A stretch of DNA of 64,000 nt from Alphaproteobacteria bacterium (lineage in GTDB: Bacteria; Pseudomonadota; Alphaproteobacteria; Puniceispirillales; Puniceispirillaceae). Under the pieces are notes generated by a model. It searched no databases and had not been told where the DNA came from. It was given only the letters and a program-made list of their open reading frames with translations. Both the position numbers and the translations under genes were made by a program. Below are positions 10,178 through 19,002 of this stretch, in pieces; position 1 is the first letter of the stretch, and the number at the start of each line of letters is the position of its first letter. The stretch lies in the NCBI GenBank assembly GCA_016780765.1, contig JADHLH010000003.1, positions 1-64,000 on the forward strand, given 5' to 3'.

Positions 10178-10212
10178 ACATCAGTGTCTGAACATCAATG
10201 TCTGAACATCAA
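10171..10212 (+). repeat. Three 14-bp tandem units (tgtctgaacatcag/a) covering the stop codon of the GS gene
   Basis: tgtctgaacatcag tgtctgaacatcaa tgtctgaacatcaa read directly; stop TGA at 10175-10177. Confidence 0.95.
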
Positions 10213-10256
10213 TGTCTGGGCAGGCGCACCTGACGGCAGCCATGCCTGAATGTCGT

Positions 10257-10649
10257 TCAGTGAGCCGACCCGCTGCAAGCCGCGCAGGTTCCTGAAATCT
10301 CGATCACACGGCGGGCACCGGTAAAACCGCGTGTCGCACAGATCTGGTCAAGCATGCTGGCGGCCGCATCATCAATGGCTTCGGTAACGTCGTCGCACGC
10401 ATTGCATAGCATGAAGATGCTGACCGGGCTGTCAGCGCAATGGTGATGCCGACAGGCCACAAAGGCGTTCAGGCTTTCAATACGGGGTACGGCACCTGAT
10501 TCGATGAGTTTTGTGAGCGCGCGATAGACCTGCAGCGGTGCCTTAAGACCATCCTGACGCAGGGCATCCAGAATGCCATAAGCGCTGGCCGGCTTGCCAT
10601 GCGCTTCAAGAAATTCATAGACAAGCGCTTCATTGCGTGTCCGGTTCAT
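10257..10649 (-). CDS. Fur-family transcriptional regulator (Zur-like)
   Basis: Winged-helix region PASAYGILDALRQDGLKAPLQVYRALTKLIESGAVPRIESLNAFVAC; CNAC and CAAC cysteine pairs; start at MNRTRNEAL. Confidence 0.82.
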   Translation of the reverse strand: MNRTRNEALVYEFLEAHGKPASAYGILDALRQDGLKAPLQVYRALTKLIESGAVPRIESLNAFVACRHHHCADSPVSIFMLCNACDDVTEAIDDAAASMLDQICATRGFTGARRVIEISGTCAACSGSAH

Positions 10650-10826
10650 CTGTAACTCCTGGCCGGTGCAGCGTTGTCTCATGATGCCGCCGGCAGCCCC
10701 CAAAAGTCAAATCTGTGATCAATCTGAAACAGGTCAAACCGGCTTGCCGGTGCTTGCCTCATATTCGGCAGAGTGCTAGCCAGTAGCCATCACAGATACC
10801 GCCAGATAAGCATGACAGGGACCGCA

Positions 10827-11888
10827 ATGACCCCGACCCCCACATCAACCAAAACGCTGACCCTGCCTCGCCCCGATGATTGGCACCTGCATCTGCGTGA
10901 CGGGGACATGCTGGATGTCGTGACGCCGGAAACAGCTGCCCAGTTCGGGCGTGCGCTGATCATGCCCAATCTGGTGCCGCCCGTTGTGTCGGGAGCGGAA
11001 GCTGAGGCTTACCGCAGCCGCATCATGGCTGCGGTGCCGGTCGGCCTGGATTTCACCCCGATGATGACCCTTTATCTGACCGAAACCACGGATGCTGACG
11101 ATCTGGTGGCGGCGGCGCAGTCGGGACTGGTCACCGCGGTCAAACTCTATCCAGCTGGTGCAACAACGAATTCGGCTTCGGGCGTGCGCGATATCGATAA
11201 GGTGATGCCGGTTCTGGAAGCCATGGCGGATGCCGGGGTTCCCTTGTGTGTGCATGGCGAGGTGACCGACCCGCAGGTGGACATCTTCGATCGTGAGGCG
11301 GTGTTTATCGAGCGGGTTCTGGACCCGGTGCGCCGCCGTATCCCGCGTTTGCGCGTTGTAATGGAACATGTCACGACATCAGATGGCATCGACTATGTGC
11401 GTGATGGCGGGCCCGATATTGCGGCGACAATCACTACCCACCATCTGTTCATCAATCGCAATCATATTCTGGCAGGTGGAATTCGCCCGCATTACTATTG
11501 CCTGCCGGTGGCCAAGCGCGAAACACACCGCATCGCCCTTGTCGAGGCAGCCACATCAGGCCTGCCGGGCTTCTTTCTGGGAACTGACAGCGCGCCACAT
11601 CTGGATAGCGCCAAATTGGCTGAATGCGGATGCGCCGGTATCTATACTGCGCCTAATACGCTGGCCTGCCTTGCCCAGATGTTTGAACAGCATGATGCGC
11701 TGGCAAAGCTGGAGGGGTTTGTATCGGGTCATGGAGCTGCCTTTTACGGCGTTCCGGTCAATGCGGGCACAGTAATGCTGGAGCGTGTTGACACACCGCA
11801 ACCGGTGCCGGCACCGCGCAGCACGCCCGAAGGCATGCTGACCGTATTCGATCCTGGCGTGCCAATCCACTGGCGGGTGCGCACCTGA
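10827..11888 (+). CDS. pyrC: Dihydroorotase
   Basis: [55 protein letters not shown]. Confidence 0.93.
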   Translation: MTPTPTSTKTLTLPRPDDWHLHLRDGDMLDVVTPETAAQFGRALIMPNLVPPVVSGAEAEAYRSRIMAAVPVGLDFTPMMTLYLTETTDADDLVAAAQSGLVTAVKLYPAGATTNSASGVRDIDKVMPVLEAMADAGVPLCVHGEVTDPQVDIFDREAVFIERVLDPVRRRIPRLRVVMEHVTTSDGIDYVRDGGPDIAATITTHHLFINRNHILAGGIRPHYYCLPVAKRETHRIALVEAATSGLPGFFLGTDSAPHLDSAKLAECGCAGIYTAPNTLACLAQMFEQHDALAKLEGFVSGHGAAFYGVPVNAGTVMLERVDTPQPVPAPRSTPEGMLTVFDPGVPIHWRVRT

Positions 11889-11893
11889 CCGGC

Positions 11894-12811
11894 CTAGAGC
11901 GAGGCTGCGGCGCGTCCGCTGCCGGGCGGACGATCGGCCTTGCGCGCGATGGCTTCACGGCGAGTGATATAGGCGGTTGAGGCAAAAATGATTGCCCCGC
12001 CAATCCAGATAAACATATCTGGCAATTCATCAAACACCAGCCAGGCCAACACCACGGCAAATGGCAGTTTGGCAAATTCCAGCGGCTGAAGACTGGTGAT
12101 TTCAACCATGCTGCAGGCGCGGGTGAACAACAGATGTGCGGCGGTACCGGCAAACGCCATCACCCACAGATATATCCAGCTTTCCAGCGATGGCATTTCC
12201 CAGACAAAGAGCATCGGCACAAGCGCGATGGGCATCTGCATCACCACCATCCAGAACACAATCGCACTGGCATTTTCGGTGTCGGTCATCCTCTTGACGA
12301 CCAGACTGGCCCCGGCAATGGACAGCGCGCTGCACAAGGCCAGCGTGGTGCCAAGCGAAATATCGACGAACCCGGGCCGCAGGATGATCACCGCCCCGAC
12401 AAAGCCGACAGCGATAGCCACCATTCGGCGAATGCGAATGACCTCGCCAAGAAACATCGCGGCGCCGATGGTCACAAAGATCGGGCCGGTGAAGCTGAGT
12501 GCTGTCATTTCGGCAAGCGGGATCAATGTCACCGCGGTAAAGCCGCATAGCATGCCGCTGAAATTGATCGCGGCGCGCAGGTAATACAGGCCAGGTCTGT
12601 GCATGCGAATGCTTTCGCGTCCCATGCGAAACATGACAGGCGCCATAATGACGACGGCAAGCGCATTACGGAAAAACACGATCTCGAAGACATGCAGCTG
12701 CGCCGATGCAAGGCGAATGGAAATGCCCATGATGGTGAACATCAGCAGGGCAAGAAGCATCATCAGCGAGGCCTGAAGCGTCGCTGGCAAGGATGTAAAA
12801 CGGCTGATCAA
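11894..12811 (-). CDS. DMT-superfamily (EamA) transporter
   Basis: About 10 TM helices, two EamA-like halves; FEIVFFRNALAVVIMAP, VGFVGAVIILRPG. Confidence 0.88.
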   Translation of the reverse strand: MISRFTSLPATLQASLMMLLALLMFTIMGISIRLASAQLHVFEIVFFRNALAVVIMAPVMFRMGRESIRMHRPGLYYLRAAINFSGMLCGFTAVTLIPLAEMTALSFTGPIFVTIGAAMFLGEVIRIRRMVAIAVGFVGAVIILRPGFVDISLGTTLALCSALSIAGASLVVKRMTDTENASAIVFWMVVMQMPIALVPMLFVWEMPSLESWIYLWVMAFAGTAAHLLFTRACSMVEITSLQPLEFAKLPFAVVLAWLVFDELPDMFIWIGGAIIFASTAYITRREAIARKADRPPGSGRAAASL

Positions 12812-12830
12812 GGATATATGCCTGAATGAT

Positions 12831-12854
12831 AAAACGCCGGAAGCAAATCCGGCG
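12831..12854 (-). terminator. Possible intrinsic terminator for the GST gene
   Basis: Minus strand CGCCGGA-TTTGCT-TCCGGCG-TTTT; short T tract. Confidence 0.5.
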
Positions 12855-12896
12855 CGCGGAATATTACCGCATAACTATCGGCAAAACGCAATATTG

Positions 12897-13547
12897 TCAG
12901 GCATTCAGCTTTGTGGCGGCCCATTCATCCAGCACAGCGCGATAGCGCGCATATTCGCCAGCAACATCAGGATGCGCCAGCAATGACTCGCGGTAGATGG
13001 CAATGGCGGGCGGCAATGTCACAGGCAGGTCAAGAATATCCTGCAACAAGGCAATGATCGTGAAACTGGCAACAAAGCCGCAATCGGCAATGGCAAGATT
13101 GTCACCGGTCATCAGCTGTGCAGGCGCGGCAATTGCGGCAAGATCATCAAGGCGTGTCTGCAACAAGGCTGCGTTGGCAGCGATCAGCGCGGCATCGCGA
13201 TTGGCGGGCGTGACCTGCGAGAAGTAACTGCGCACCAGTGGTTCGATACGGGTGTCATGAAAGCGCGAAATTTCACGCGCGGATGCTGCGGCTTGCGGTG
13301 CGTTCGGGCGCATTGGCGGCGTGGGAAACACGGTATCCAGATATTCGGCAATGGCTTCGGAATCGGCAAGGCGAAAGCCGTCATGATCAATTGCCGGAAC
13401 GGTGCCGGCCGGAATAATCGCTTTATAGGCAGCACTGCCATAGCCGTCCGGGGGCGGTATCTCGGTCCAGTCCAGCTGCTTGTGATCAAGGATGATCCTG
13501 ATCTTGCTGCCATAACTGCTGACCGGCACATTGTAGAGCGTAATCAT
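12897..13547 (-). CDS. Glutathione S-transferase family protein
   Basis: N-terminal thioredoxin-fold GST pattern (PVSSYGSKIRIILDHKQLDW...GTVPAIDHDGFRLADSEAIAEYLD). Confidence 0.9.
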   Translation of the reverse strand: MITLYNVPVSSYGSKIRIILDHKQLDWTEIPPPDGYGSAAYKAIIPAGTVPAIDHDGFRLADSEAIAEYLDTVFPTPPMRPNAPQAAASAREISRFHDTRIEPLVRSYFSQVTPANRDAALIAANAALLQTRLDDLAAIAAPAQLMTGDNLAIADCGFVASFTIIALLQDILDLPVTLPPAIAIYRESLLAHPDVAGEYARYRAVLDEWAATKLNA

Positions 13548-13610
13548 GATGGTCCCCGCATGCTGCGCGATGCCCGGCTGATGCCCGGCTCATACCGGTT
13601 ATAAAACACA

Positions 13611-13635
13611 AAAGGCGGGACCAGGTCCCGCCTTT
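13611..13635. terminator. Bidirectional-looking terminator between the SBP and GST genes
   Basis: AAAGGCGGGA-CCAGG-TCCCGCCTTT; on the minus strand followed by TTTTGTGTTTT. Confidence 0.75.
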
Positions 13636-13665
13636 CATAATCGTCACGGCCATAATCGTCACGGC
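13636..13665. repeat. Two 15-bp tandem units (cataatcgtcacggc) about 20 bp after the SBP stop codon
   Basis: Exact direct repeat. Confidence 0.95.
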
Positions 13666-13684
13666 CATATCGTCCCGACTGGCG

Positions 13685-14461
13685 TCAGTTCGACAGCTGC
13701 CACTTGCGGCCAAGATCCTCGAAGAAACCACGCTCGGTCTTCAGGCGAATCCATGTGTTCACATAGTTGATCCATACCTGATCGCCCTGCGGCAGAAGCA
13801 TTGCAATCGGGGTCGGTGCCTTTGGTGCTGCCACCGGAACCACCATCATCTGCGGGTATTTTGCCACCAGCTTGTAGGCCTCAACATTCGAGGTGATGTG
13901 CGCATCGGCGCGGCCAGCCAGCACTTCTTGAAAGTCGCGGGCCGGGGCCTCGACGATCTTGTATTGTGCATTCGGGAAGAACTGCTTTACCTGCTTTTCC
14001 TGGGTCGTACCAAGGGTGGCGGCAACGGTCACATCGGCCTTGTCGAGATCGGCCCAGTCCTTGAACTTGTCAGCATTCTTGGTCAGCGTCAGTGGCACGG
14101 TCGCCAGTGAGAAATAGCTGTCCGTATATCCAGCCACCTTGGCACGTGCTGGCGAAATCGAGGCTGAACCTGTCATGTGGTACTTGCCGGACACAACACC
14201 GCTGACCAGCGTTTTCCAGTCGGTCGGCACGAATTCGATCTCGACGTCCAGGTCCTTTGCCAGCGCTGTCATCACATCGATGTCATAACCGGTATAAGAG
14301 TTGGTGGCCGGGTCCTTCATGGTCATCGGATTCCAGTCACCAGTTGTGCCAACCTTCAGCACGCCTGATGACAGAATGTCCTGGAGGGTTCCCTGCGCCT
14401 GAGCGGGAATGGTGGCACCGGCCAGCGCAACAACGGCAAGGGCAAGTTTGAGGAATTTCAT
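13685..14461 (-). CDS. Transporter substrate-binding protein (amino-acid-type ABC SBP)
   Basis: Signal peptide, then GVLKVGTTGDWNPMTMKDPATNSYTGYDIDVMTALAKDLDVEIEFVPTDW. Confidence 0.88.
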   Translation of the reverse strand: MKFLKLALAVVALAGATIPAQAQGTLQDILSSGVLKVGTTGDWNPMTMKDPATNSYTGYDIDVMTALAKDLDVEIEFVPTDWKTLVSGVVSGKYHMTGSASISPARAKVAGYTDSYFSLATVPLTLTKNADKFKDWADLDKADVTVAATLGTTQEKQVKQFFPNAQYKIVEAPARDFQEVLAGRADAHITSNVEAYKLVAKYPQMMVVPVAAPKAPTPIAMLLPQGDQVWINYVNTWIRLKTERGFFEDLGRKWQLSN

Positions 14462-14674
14462 CTTAATGTCTCCTGAGAAGCTCTGGTAAGTGCGTCGATT
14501 TATTGATTGGATTGGATGGACAGGTGGTCATTGTCGCCCGTTGCTGCAACCGGTGCGGTACAAATTTTGGTCACATTTTTCGATTTCACTGCTCAAATTG
14601 GAAATGCCATGTGCCTGTCAGCATGGCTTTTGCTGCCTGTCATGACAGCATTCCGGACCAGCAGAAACTGCCGA

Positions 14675-15677
14675 TCAGGCGCGGAGAACTTTGGCTGCGA
14701 TCCGGCGTTCCACCATCTTGCGAAACCGCATCGCACCGGCATCGATACCCAGATTGATGTGCCGGGTCCGGCTTTCCTTCATGCCGTGATGAACTTCGGT
14801 CAGCACTTCGCGATCCTCGATAAAGGCAGTCTTTGCACCTTCAAACATCTGCCGCGAAATCTCTTCATTGTCGGGTTGCGAGTTGCGATGCTGGAACCAG
14901 AAATAGCGGGTATTGTCGGCATCAACCGGTGTCATGAAATTATACGAAATATTGATGAAGGAGTCGTCAGGCAGATTGGCGTCATCGCCGCCCGTGCCGG
15001 CGCGTGTATATATCGACATGTTGAACGCTGTCGATGGCAGGCGGCATTCGTAATGCTGTTTGTGATCGCAGTCACCGGGAAAGGGCAGGATCGGTGCATC
15101 ATGGGGCGGCGGCGCGGCATCCAGCACCCAGCGCGACACAATCACCCCATCATCCAGCTTTTCGATGTCGAGTGGCAGATTGCCGGTACCGGCACCGGCG
15201 AATGAGGACACATGCACCAAGGCCACATGTGACGCGTCCAGCAAATTATCGACGATATACAGATAGTGACAGGCGATATCCATACTGCCGCCAGCGGTGC
15301 GCCCCCATGCCGGATTGTCATAATTCTCGGGATTGTCATAATTCTCGATGGTGAAGATATCATCGGGGTTGGCAGCGTCCGCATCCCCCATCCCCCATCC
15401 ATATCCACAGAATGCCCCATCGATCAACAATGGGATATGATCTGACACGCACACCCGGTGGCGGCGCGCCGTCCTGTGTCGGGGCTTTTACGCAGGCACC
15501 GCTGCAGTCGAAGGTCAGCCCGTGATATCCGCATTCAACGCTGTCCGCTTTCAGGCGTCCCTTTGAGAGGGGCAGTTTGCGATGCGGGCAGGCATCTTCC
15601 AGCGCGGCAGGCAGCCCGGCCTCTGTACGGAAGATAACAATCGGGTCGTCAAGGATGCGCAGCGCTGTCAGGCCCTG
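14675..15677 (-). pseudogene. Vanillate O-demethylase oxygenase (VanA)-like gene: N-terminally truncated, with a frameshift from a 7-bp tandem duplication and an in-frame 18-bp duplication
   Basis: The frame upstream of about 15400 reads LTALRILDDPIVIFRTEAGLPAALEDACPHRKLPLSKGRLKADSVECGYHGLTFDCSGACVKAPTQDGAPPPGVRVRSYPIVDRWGILWIWMGD. It then shifts into ORF 14675..15454 (DADAANPDDIFTIENYDNPENYDNPAWGR...). There is no start codon in frame; TGA at 15678-15680. Confidence 0.85.
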
Positions 15678-16095
15678 TCATGGCACCCGGTGTCGTGGTC
15701 AGCTTTTCTGCATAGCGCAACAGCGCCAGTTCAGCCCTGTCAAAAACATCCTCCGGACGGCGCGCCTGAAGCGCTGTCTCAATGCGGTTTGCGCGATCAG
15801 TATCGCCGATCAGATGCGCCGCGTTCTTCCAGTGATTTGCATAGGAATAGGTGCAGTCATTCAGCACTGATACGTAAGACGCGACGGTTTCCTGAAGCCA
15901 TGCTGGCAAGGTGTTGGCATCATCATGCAGGGCAGCACGATACAGCACGACATGACCCATCATCGTGTTCGGGCGATGCGAATGGACGCGCATCACATTG
16001 TCTACCGTGCCGTGGGGTGTGCGCGCAGAATTCAACGCTGACCGCAGATCCGGTCCGGCCTCGGCATCGCCGATCACTGAAATCCAGGCTGCCAT
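15649..16095 (-). pseudogene. AhpD/carboxymuconolactone-decarboxylase-like peroxidase-related protein, C-terminally truncated
   Basis: MAAWISVIGDAEAGPDLRSALNSARTPHGTVDNVMRVHSHRP...SYVSVLNDCTYSYANHWKNAAHLI...ALLRYAEKLTTTPGAMTGPD, then an abrupt end in SAAHP* where the sequence becomes vanA-like. Confidence 0.7.
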
Positions 16096-16211
16096 GCGCC
16101 CCCCCGAAACCAGCATGCAAATTTCATTTTGCGACATTAAATTAGTAAAAACAAATAAAACGTGAAATGCCAAAGACGGCTAGTCAAACATAAATCATAT
16201 CGAATCAGACA

Positions 16212-17204
16212 TTGTCTGATGGCCGCCAGAAATCCGCCATGGTTGCTGGTATTTGCGTTGCGTCTGTACCGGCTGTCTGCTCAGATAGGCGGCCATCCCC
16301 CACCGCATCCAGCAAAGGGCCCAAAAAGGTGACATCAGCATCTTCTTCCACCGCGCATGGCCACCAGAAGAAAACAGGTTCAAAAAGGACCGGTCCAACA
16401 AAGACGGGTCCAACAAAGACGGGTCCAACAAAGACGGGGCCGCACGGGTCCGACAGCACGACACAGGATGATGCCTTCATTCGCATTCGGCATGTCGACA
16501 AGTTTTTTGGCAGCTTTCAGGCGCTGGATGATGTCTCTCTGGACATACGTCTTGGTCAGAAAATTGTGATTTGCGGGCCGTCCGGGTCAGGCAAGTCGAC
16601 AGCCATCCGCTGTATCAACAGGCTGGAAGCGCATGACGCTGGCGAGATTGCCATAGACGGGGTGCGCATTGATGACAGCGCGGCAGCGCGGCGGGTGCTG
16701 CGCAACAATGTCGGCATGGTGTTTCAGCAGTTCAATCTGTTTCCGCATCTCTCGATCCTCGACAATCTGACGCTGGGTCCGGTTCGCGCGCGCGGCATGG
16801 CCCCCGCCCAAGCCCGCAGTCTGGCCGAATATTATCTTGAGCGTGTGCGCATCCCCGAACAGATCGACAAGTTTCCGGGCCAGCTTTCGGGCGGCCAGCA
16901 GCAACGTGTGGCGATTGCCCGTGCGCTGTGCATGGAGCCGAAGATCATGCTGTTCGACGAGCCAACTTCAGCGCTTGATCCTGAAATGATTGCCGAGGTT
17001 CTGGAGGTTATTGAAGAGCTGGCAGGAAGCGGCATGACGATGATCTGTGTCACGCACGAGATGGGCTTTGCCGGTCACGTGGCTGACCAGATGGTGTTCA
17101 TGGATCATGGCCGGATTGTCGAAATGGCCCCGCCAAAGCAGTTCTTCTCGGCGCCGGAAAGCGAGCGCTGCCAGACCTTCCTGCGTCAGATTTTGCGGCA
17201 TTAG
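16212..17204 (+). CDS. Amino-acid ABC transporter ATP-binding protein (GlnQ-like) with a low-complexity N-terminal extension
   Basis: Walker [11 protein letters not shown]-loop [11 protein letters not shown], signature [15 protein letters not shown], Walker [12 protein letters not shown]. No in-frame ATG/GTG/TTG was found between residue 10 and the ABC domain. Confidence 0.88.
   Translation: MSDGRQKSAMVAGICVASVPAVCSDRRPSPTASSKGPKKVTSASSSTAHGHQKKTGSKRTGPTKTGPTKTGPTKTGPHGSDSTTQDDAFIRIRHVDKFFGSFQALDDVSLDIRLGQKIVICGPSGSGKSTAIRCINRLEAHDAGEIAIDGVRIDDSAAARRVLRNNVGMVFQQFNLFPHLSILDNLTLGPVRARGMAPAQARSLAEYYLERVRIPEQIDKFPGQLSGGQQQRVAIARALCMEPKIMLFDEPTSALDPEMIAEVLEVIEELAGSGMTMICVTHEMGFAGHVADQMVFMDHGRIVEMAPPKQFFSAPESERCQTFLRQILRH
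16394..16438 (+). repeat. Three 15-bp tandem units (tccaacaaagacggg) encoding TGPTK repeats
   Basis: Exact repeats; translated as [17 protein letters not shown]. Confidence 0.95.
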
Positions 17205-17210
17205 GGGGCG

Positions 17211-17963
17211 TTGATGGTATTGCAAATGCGATTGCTGCCGGTGCTGGCCACCGCGCTGTTGCTGACCGGATGTTCGGGCGACTGGGGATGGTATGTGGTG
17301 GACCCGACCAGCCCCGCCGGACAGCGCAACCTGATGTTCCTGATCGACGGGCTGTATTACACGATCGCCCTGTCGGTGACAGCGATCCTGATTTCGGTTG
17401 TTGTGGGTCTGCTGATCGCGCTGCCGGGCCTGGCCCGCGCGCGCCCGCCGCGAATCATCAACCGTGTCTATGTTGAACTGGTGCGGGCCGTCCCGATCCT
17501 TGTGCTGATCTTGTGGGTCTATTACGGGCTGCCGCAGGTTGCCGATATTGCCATTTCCATGTTCTGGGCCGGGGTGCTGGCGCTGGCCATTTCAGACAGT
17601 GCCTTTCAGGCAGAAATCTTCCGCGCCGGTATTCAGTCGATCGACCGCGGCCAGCACGAGGCGGCACATTCCATTTCGCTGTCTTATGTCGACAAGATGC
17701 GGTTCGTCATTCTGCCGCAGGCGATCAAACGCATTTTGCCAGCGCTCGGAAATCAGCTTGTCTATATGTTGAAAATGTCATCGCTGGTGTCCGTCATTGG
17801 CATGCAGGAACTGACCCGCCGGGCCAATGAACTGGTTGTGACCGAATACCGCCCGCTGGAAATCTATACCGTTCTGGTGCTGGAATATCTGGCGCTGATC
17901 CTGCTGGTATCGGCAGGTGTGCGGTGGGTTGAACGGCGGATGGGTGCCGGTGAAGCGCGATGA
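17211..17963 (+). CDS. Amino-acid ABC transporter permease (HisM/GlnP-like)
   Basis: VYVELVRAVPILVLILWVYYGLP; EAA-like EAAHSISLSYVDKMRFVILPQAIKRILPALGNQ. Confidence 0.9.
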   Translation: MMVLQMRLLPVLATALLLTGCSGDWGWYVVDPTSPAGQRNLMFLIDGLYYTIALSVTAILISVVVGLLIALPGLARARPPRIINRVYVELVRAVPILVLILWVYYGLPQVADIAISMFWAGVLALAISDSAFQAEIFRAGIQSIDRGQHEAAHSISLSYVDKMRFVILPQAIKRILPALGNQLVYMLKMSSLVSVIGMQELTRRANELVVTEYRPLEIYTVLVLEYLALILLVSAGVRWVERRMGAGEAR

Positions 17964-18787
17964 ACAGCGATGGCCGGACAGCGCCCGGTGGCCGGATCAG
18001 GGCACAGCTTCAGTATCTGGCACCCAGTGATGATGGCAGCGCGGTCTATCATGCCTCACATGCTGGCGGCGCGGCGGCGGCGCATGACGGGCAATATCGC
18101 TGGCATGAGGTAGATATTGCCGATGCGCGCGGGCGCGATCTGTCGCTTGACAGGCAGGGCTTTATGCTGATGCCGCACAACAGCGCAGTTGCCGATTTCA
18201 GTGATGATGCAGCGCTTGCCGATATCTATGAGCCAGAGATCAACAGATTGCTGCGTGCGGTCACCGGCGCGCGGCGTGTGCATGTGTTTGATCATACCCG
18301 CCGTGCTGCCAGTGACAATCTGCGCCGTAACCGGACCATGCGTGAACCGTCATCGGTCATTCACAATGATTACACAAGCTGGTCGGCGGAAAAGCGACTT
18401 GCCGAGATGTTGCCGCATGAGGCTGCCAGCCTGTCTGCACAGCGCTTTGCCATCGTCAATGTCTGGCGGTCCATCGCTGGAACCGTGGAGACCATGCCGC
18501 TGGCCTTTTGTGACAGCACGACACTGGCTGATGGTGATATTGTTGAGGTTACCCGCCAGGCGCGTGATCGCACCGGGCAGATCCAGATGGCCTATTACAA
18601 TCCGGCGCATCGCTGGGGTTATTTCCCGCATATGACGCCCGATGAGGTTGCCCTGATCAAAACCTATGATTCGGCAGTGGATGGCCGCAACCGCTTTACA
18701 ATTCATACTGCCTTTGCCGATCCGGCAAGCGCGCCGGATGCGCCGCCGCGGCAGAGTATCGAAAGCCGCGCCTTTCTTTTCTTCTGA
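17960..18787 (+). CDS. CmcJ/NvfI-family oxygenase-like protein
   Basis: FDHTRR...PSSVIHNDYT...RFAIVNVWRSIAG...PLAFCDSTTL...MAYYNPAHRWGYFPHMTPDEVALIKTYDS; ATGA overlap with the permease gene. Confidence 0.78.
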   Translation: MNSDGRTAPGGRIRAQLQYLAPSDDGSAVYHASHAGGAAAAHDGQYRWHEVDIADARGRDLSLDRQGFMLMPHNSAVADFSDDAALADIYEPEINRLLRAVTGARRVHVFDHTRRAASDNLRRNRTMREPSSVIHNDYTSWSAEKRLAEMLPHEAASLSAQRFAIVNVWRSIAGTVETMPLAFCDSTTLADGDIVEVTRQARDRTGQIQMAYYNPAHRWGYFPHMTPDEVALIKTYDSAVDGRNRFTIHTAFADPASAPDAPPRQSIESRAFLFF

Positions 18788-19002
18788 TCTGCCATTATCG
18801 CACCCCGCGTGGTCGCATAGACCGGGGCGCAGGCTCTTGAATCATTGCGGTGCAGACGCGATGTATCAGGTGTGAATGCGGTCGCCTTGGGCCGGATTTC
18901 GTTTTGCAAATACAAGTGACGCTGGCTGCCGGGGGACGGCATGCGTCGCCCGGTGAATTGTCATGTGATGTGCGCAAAGCCATCACGGTAAAGGAATACA
19001 GA

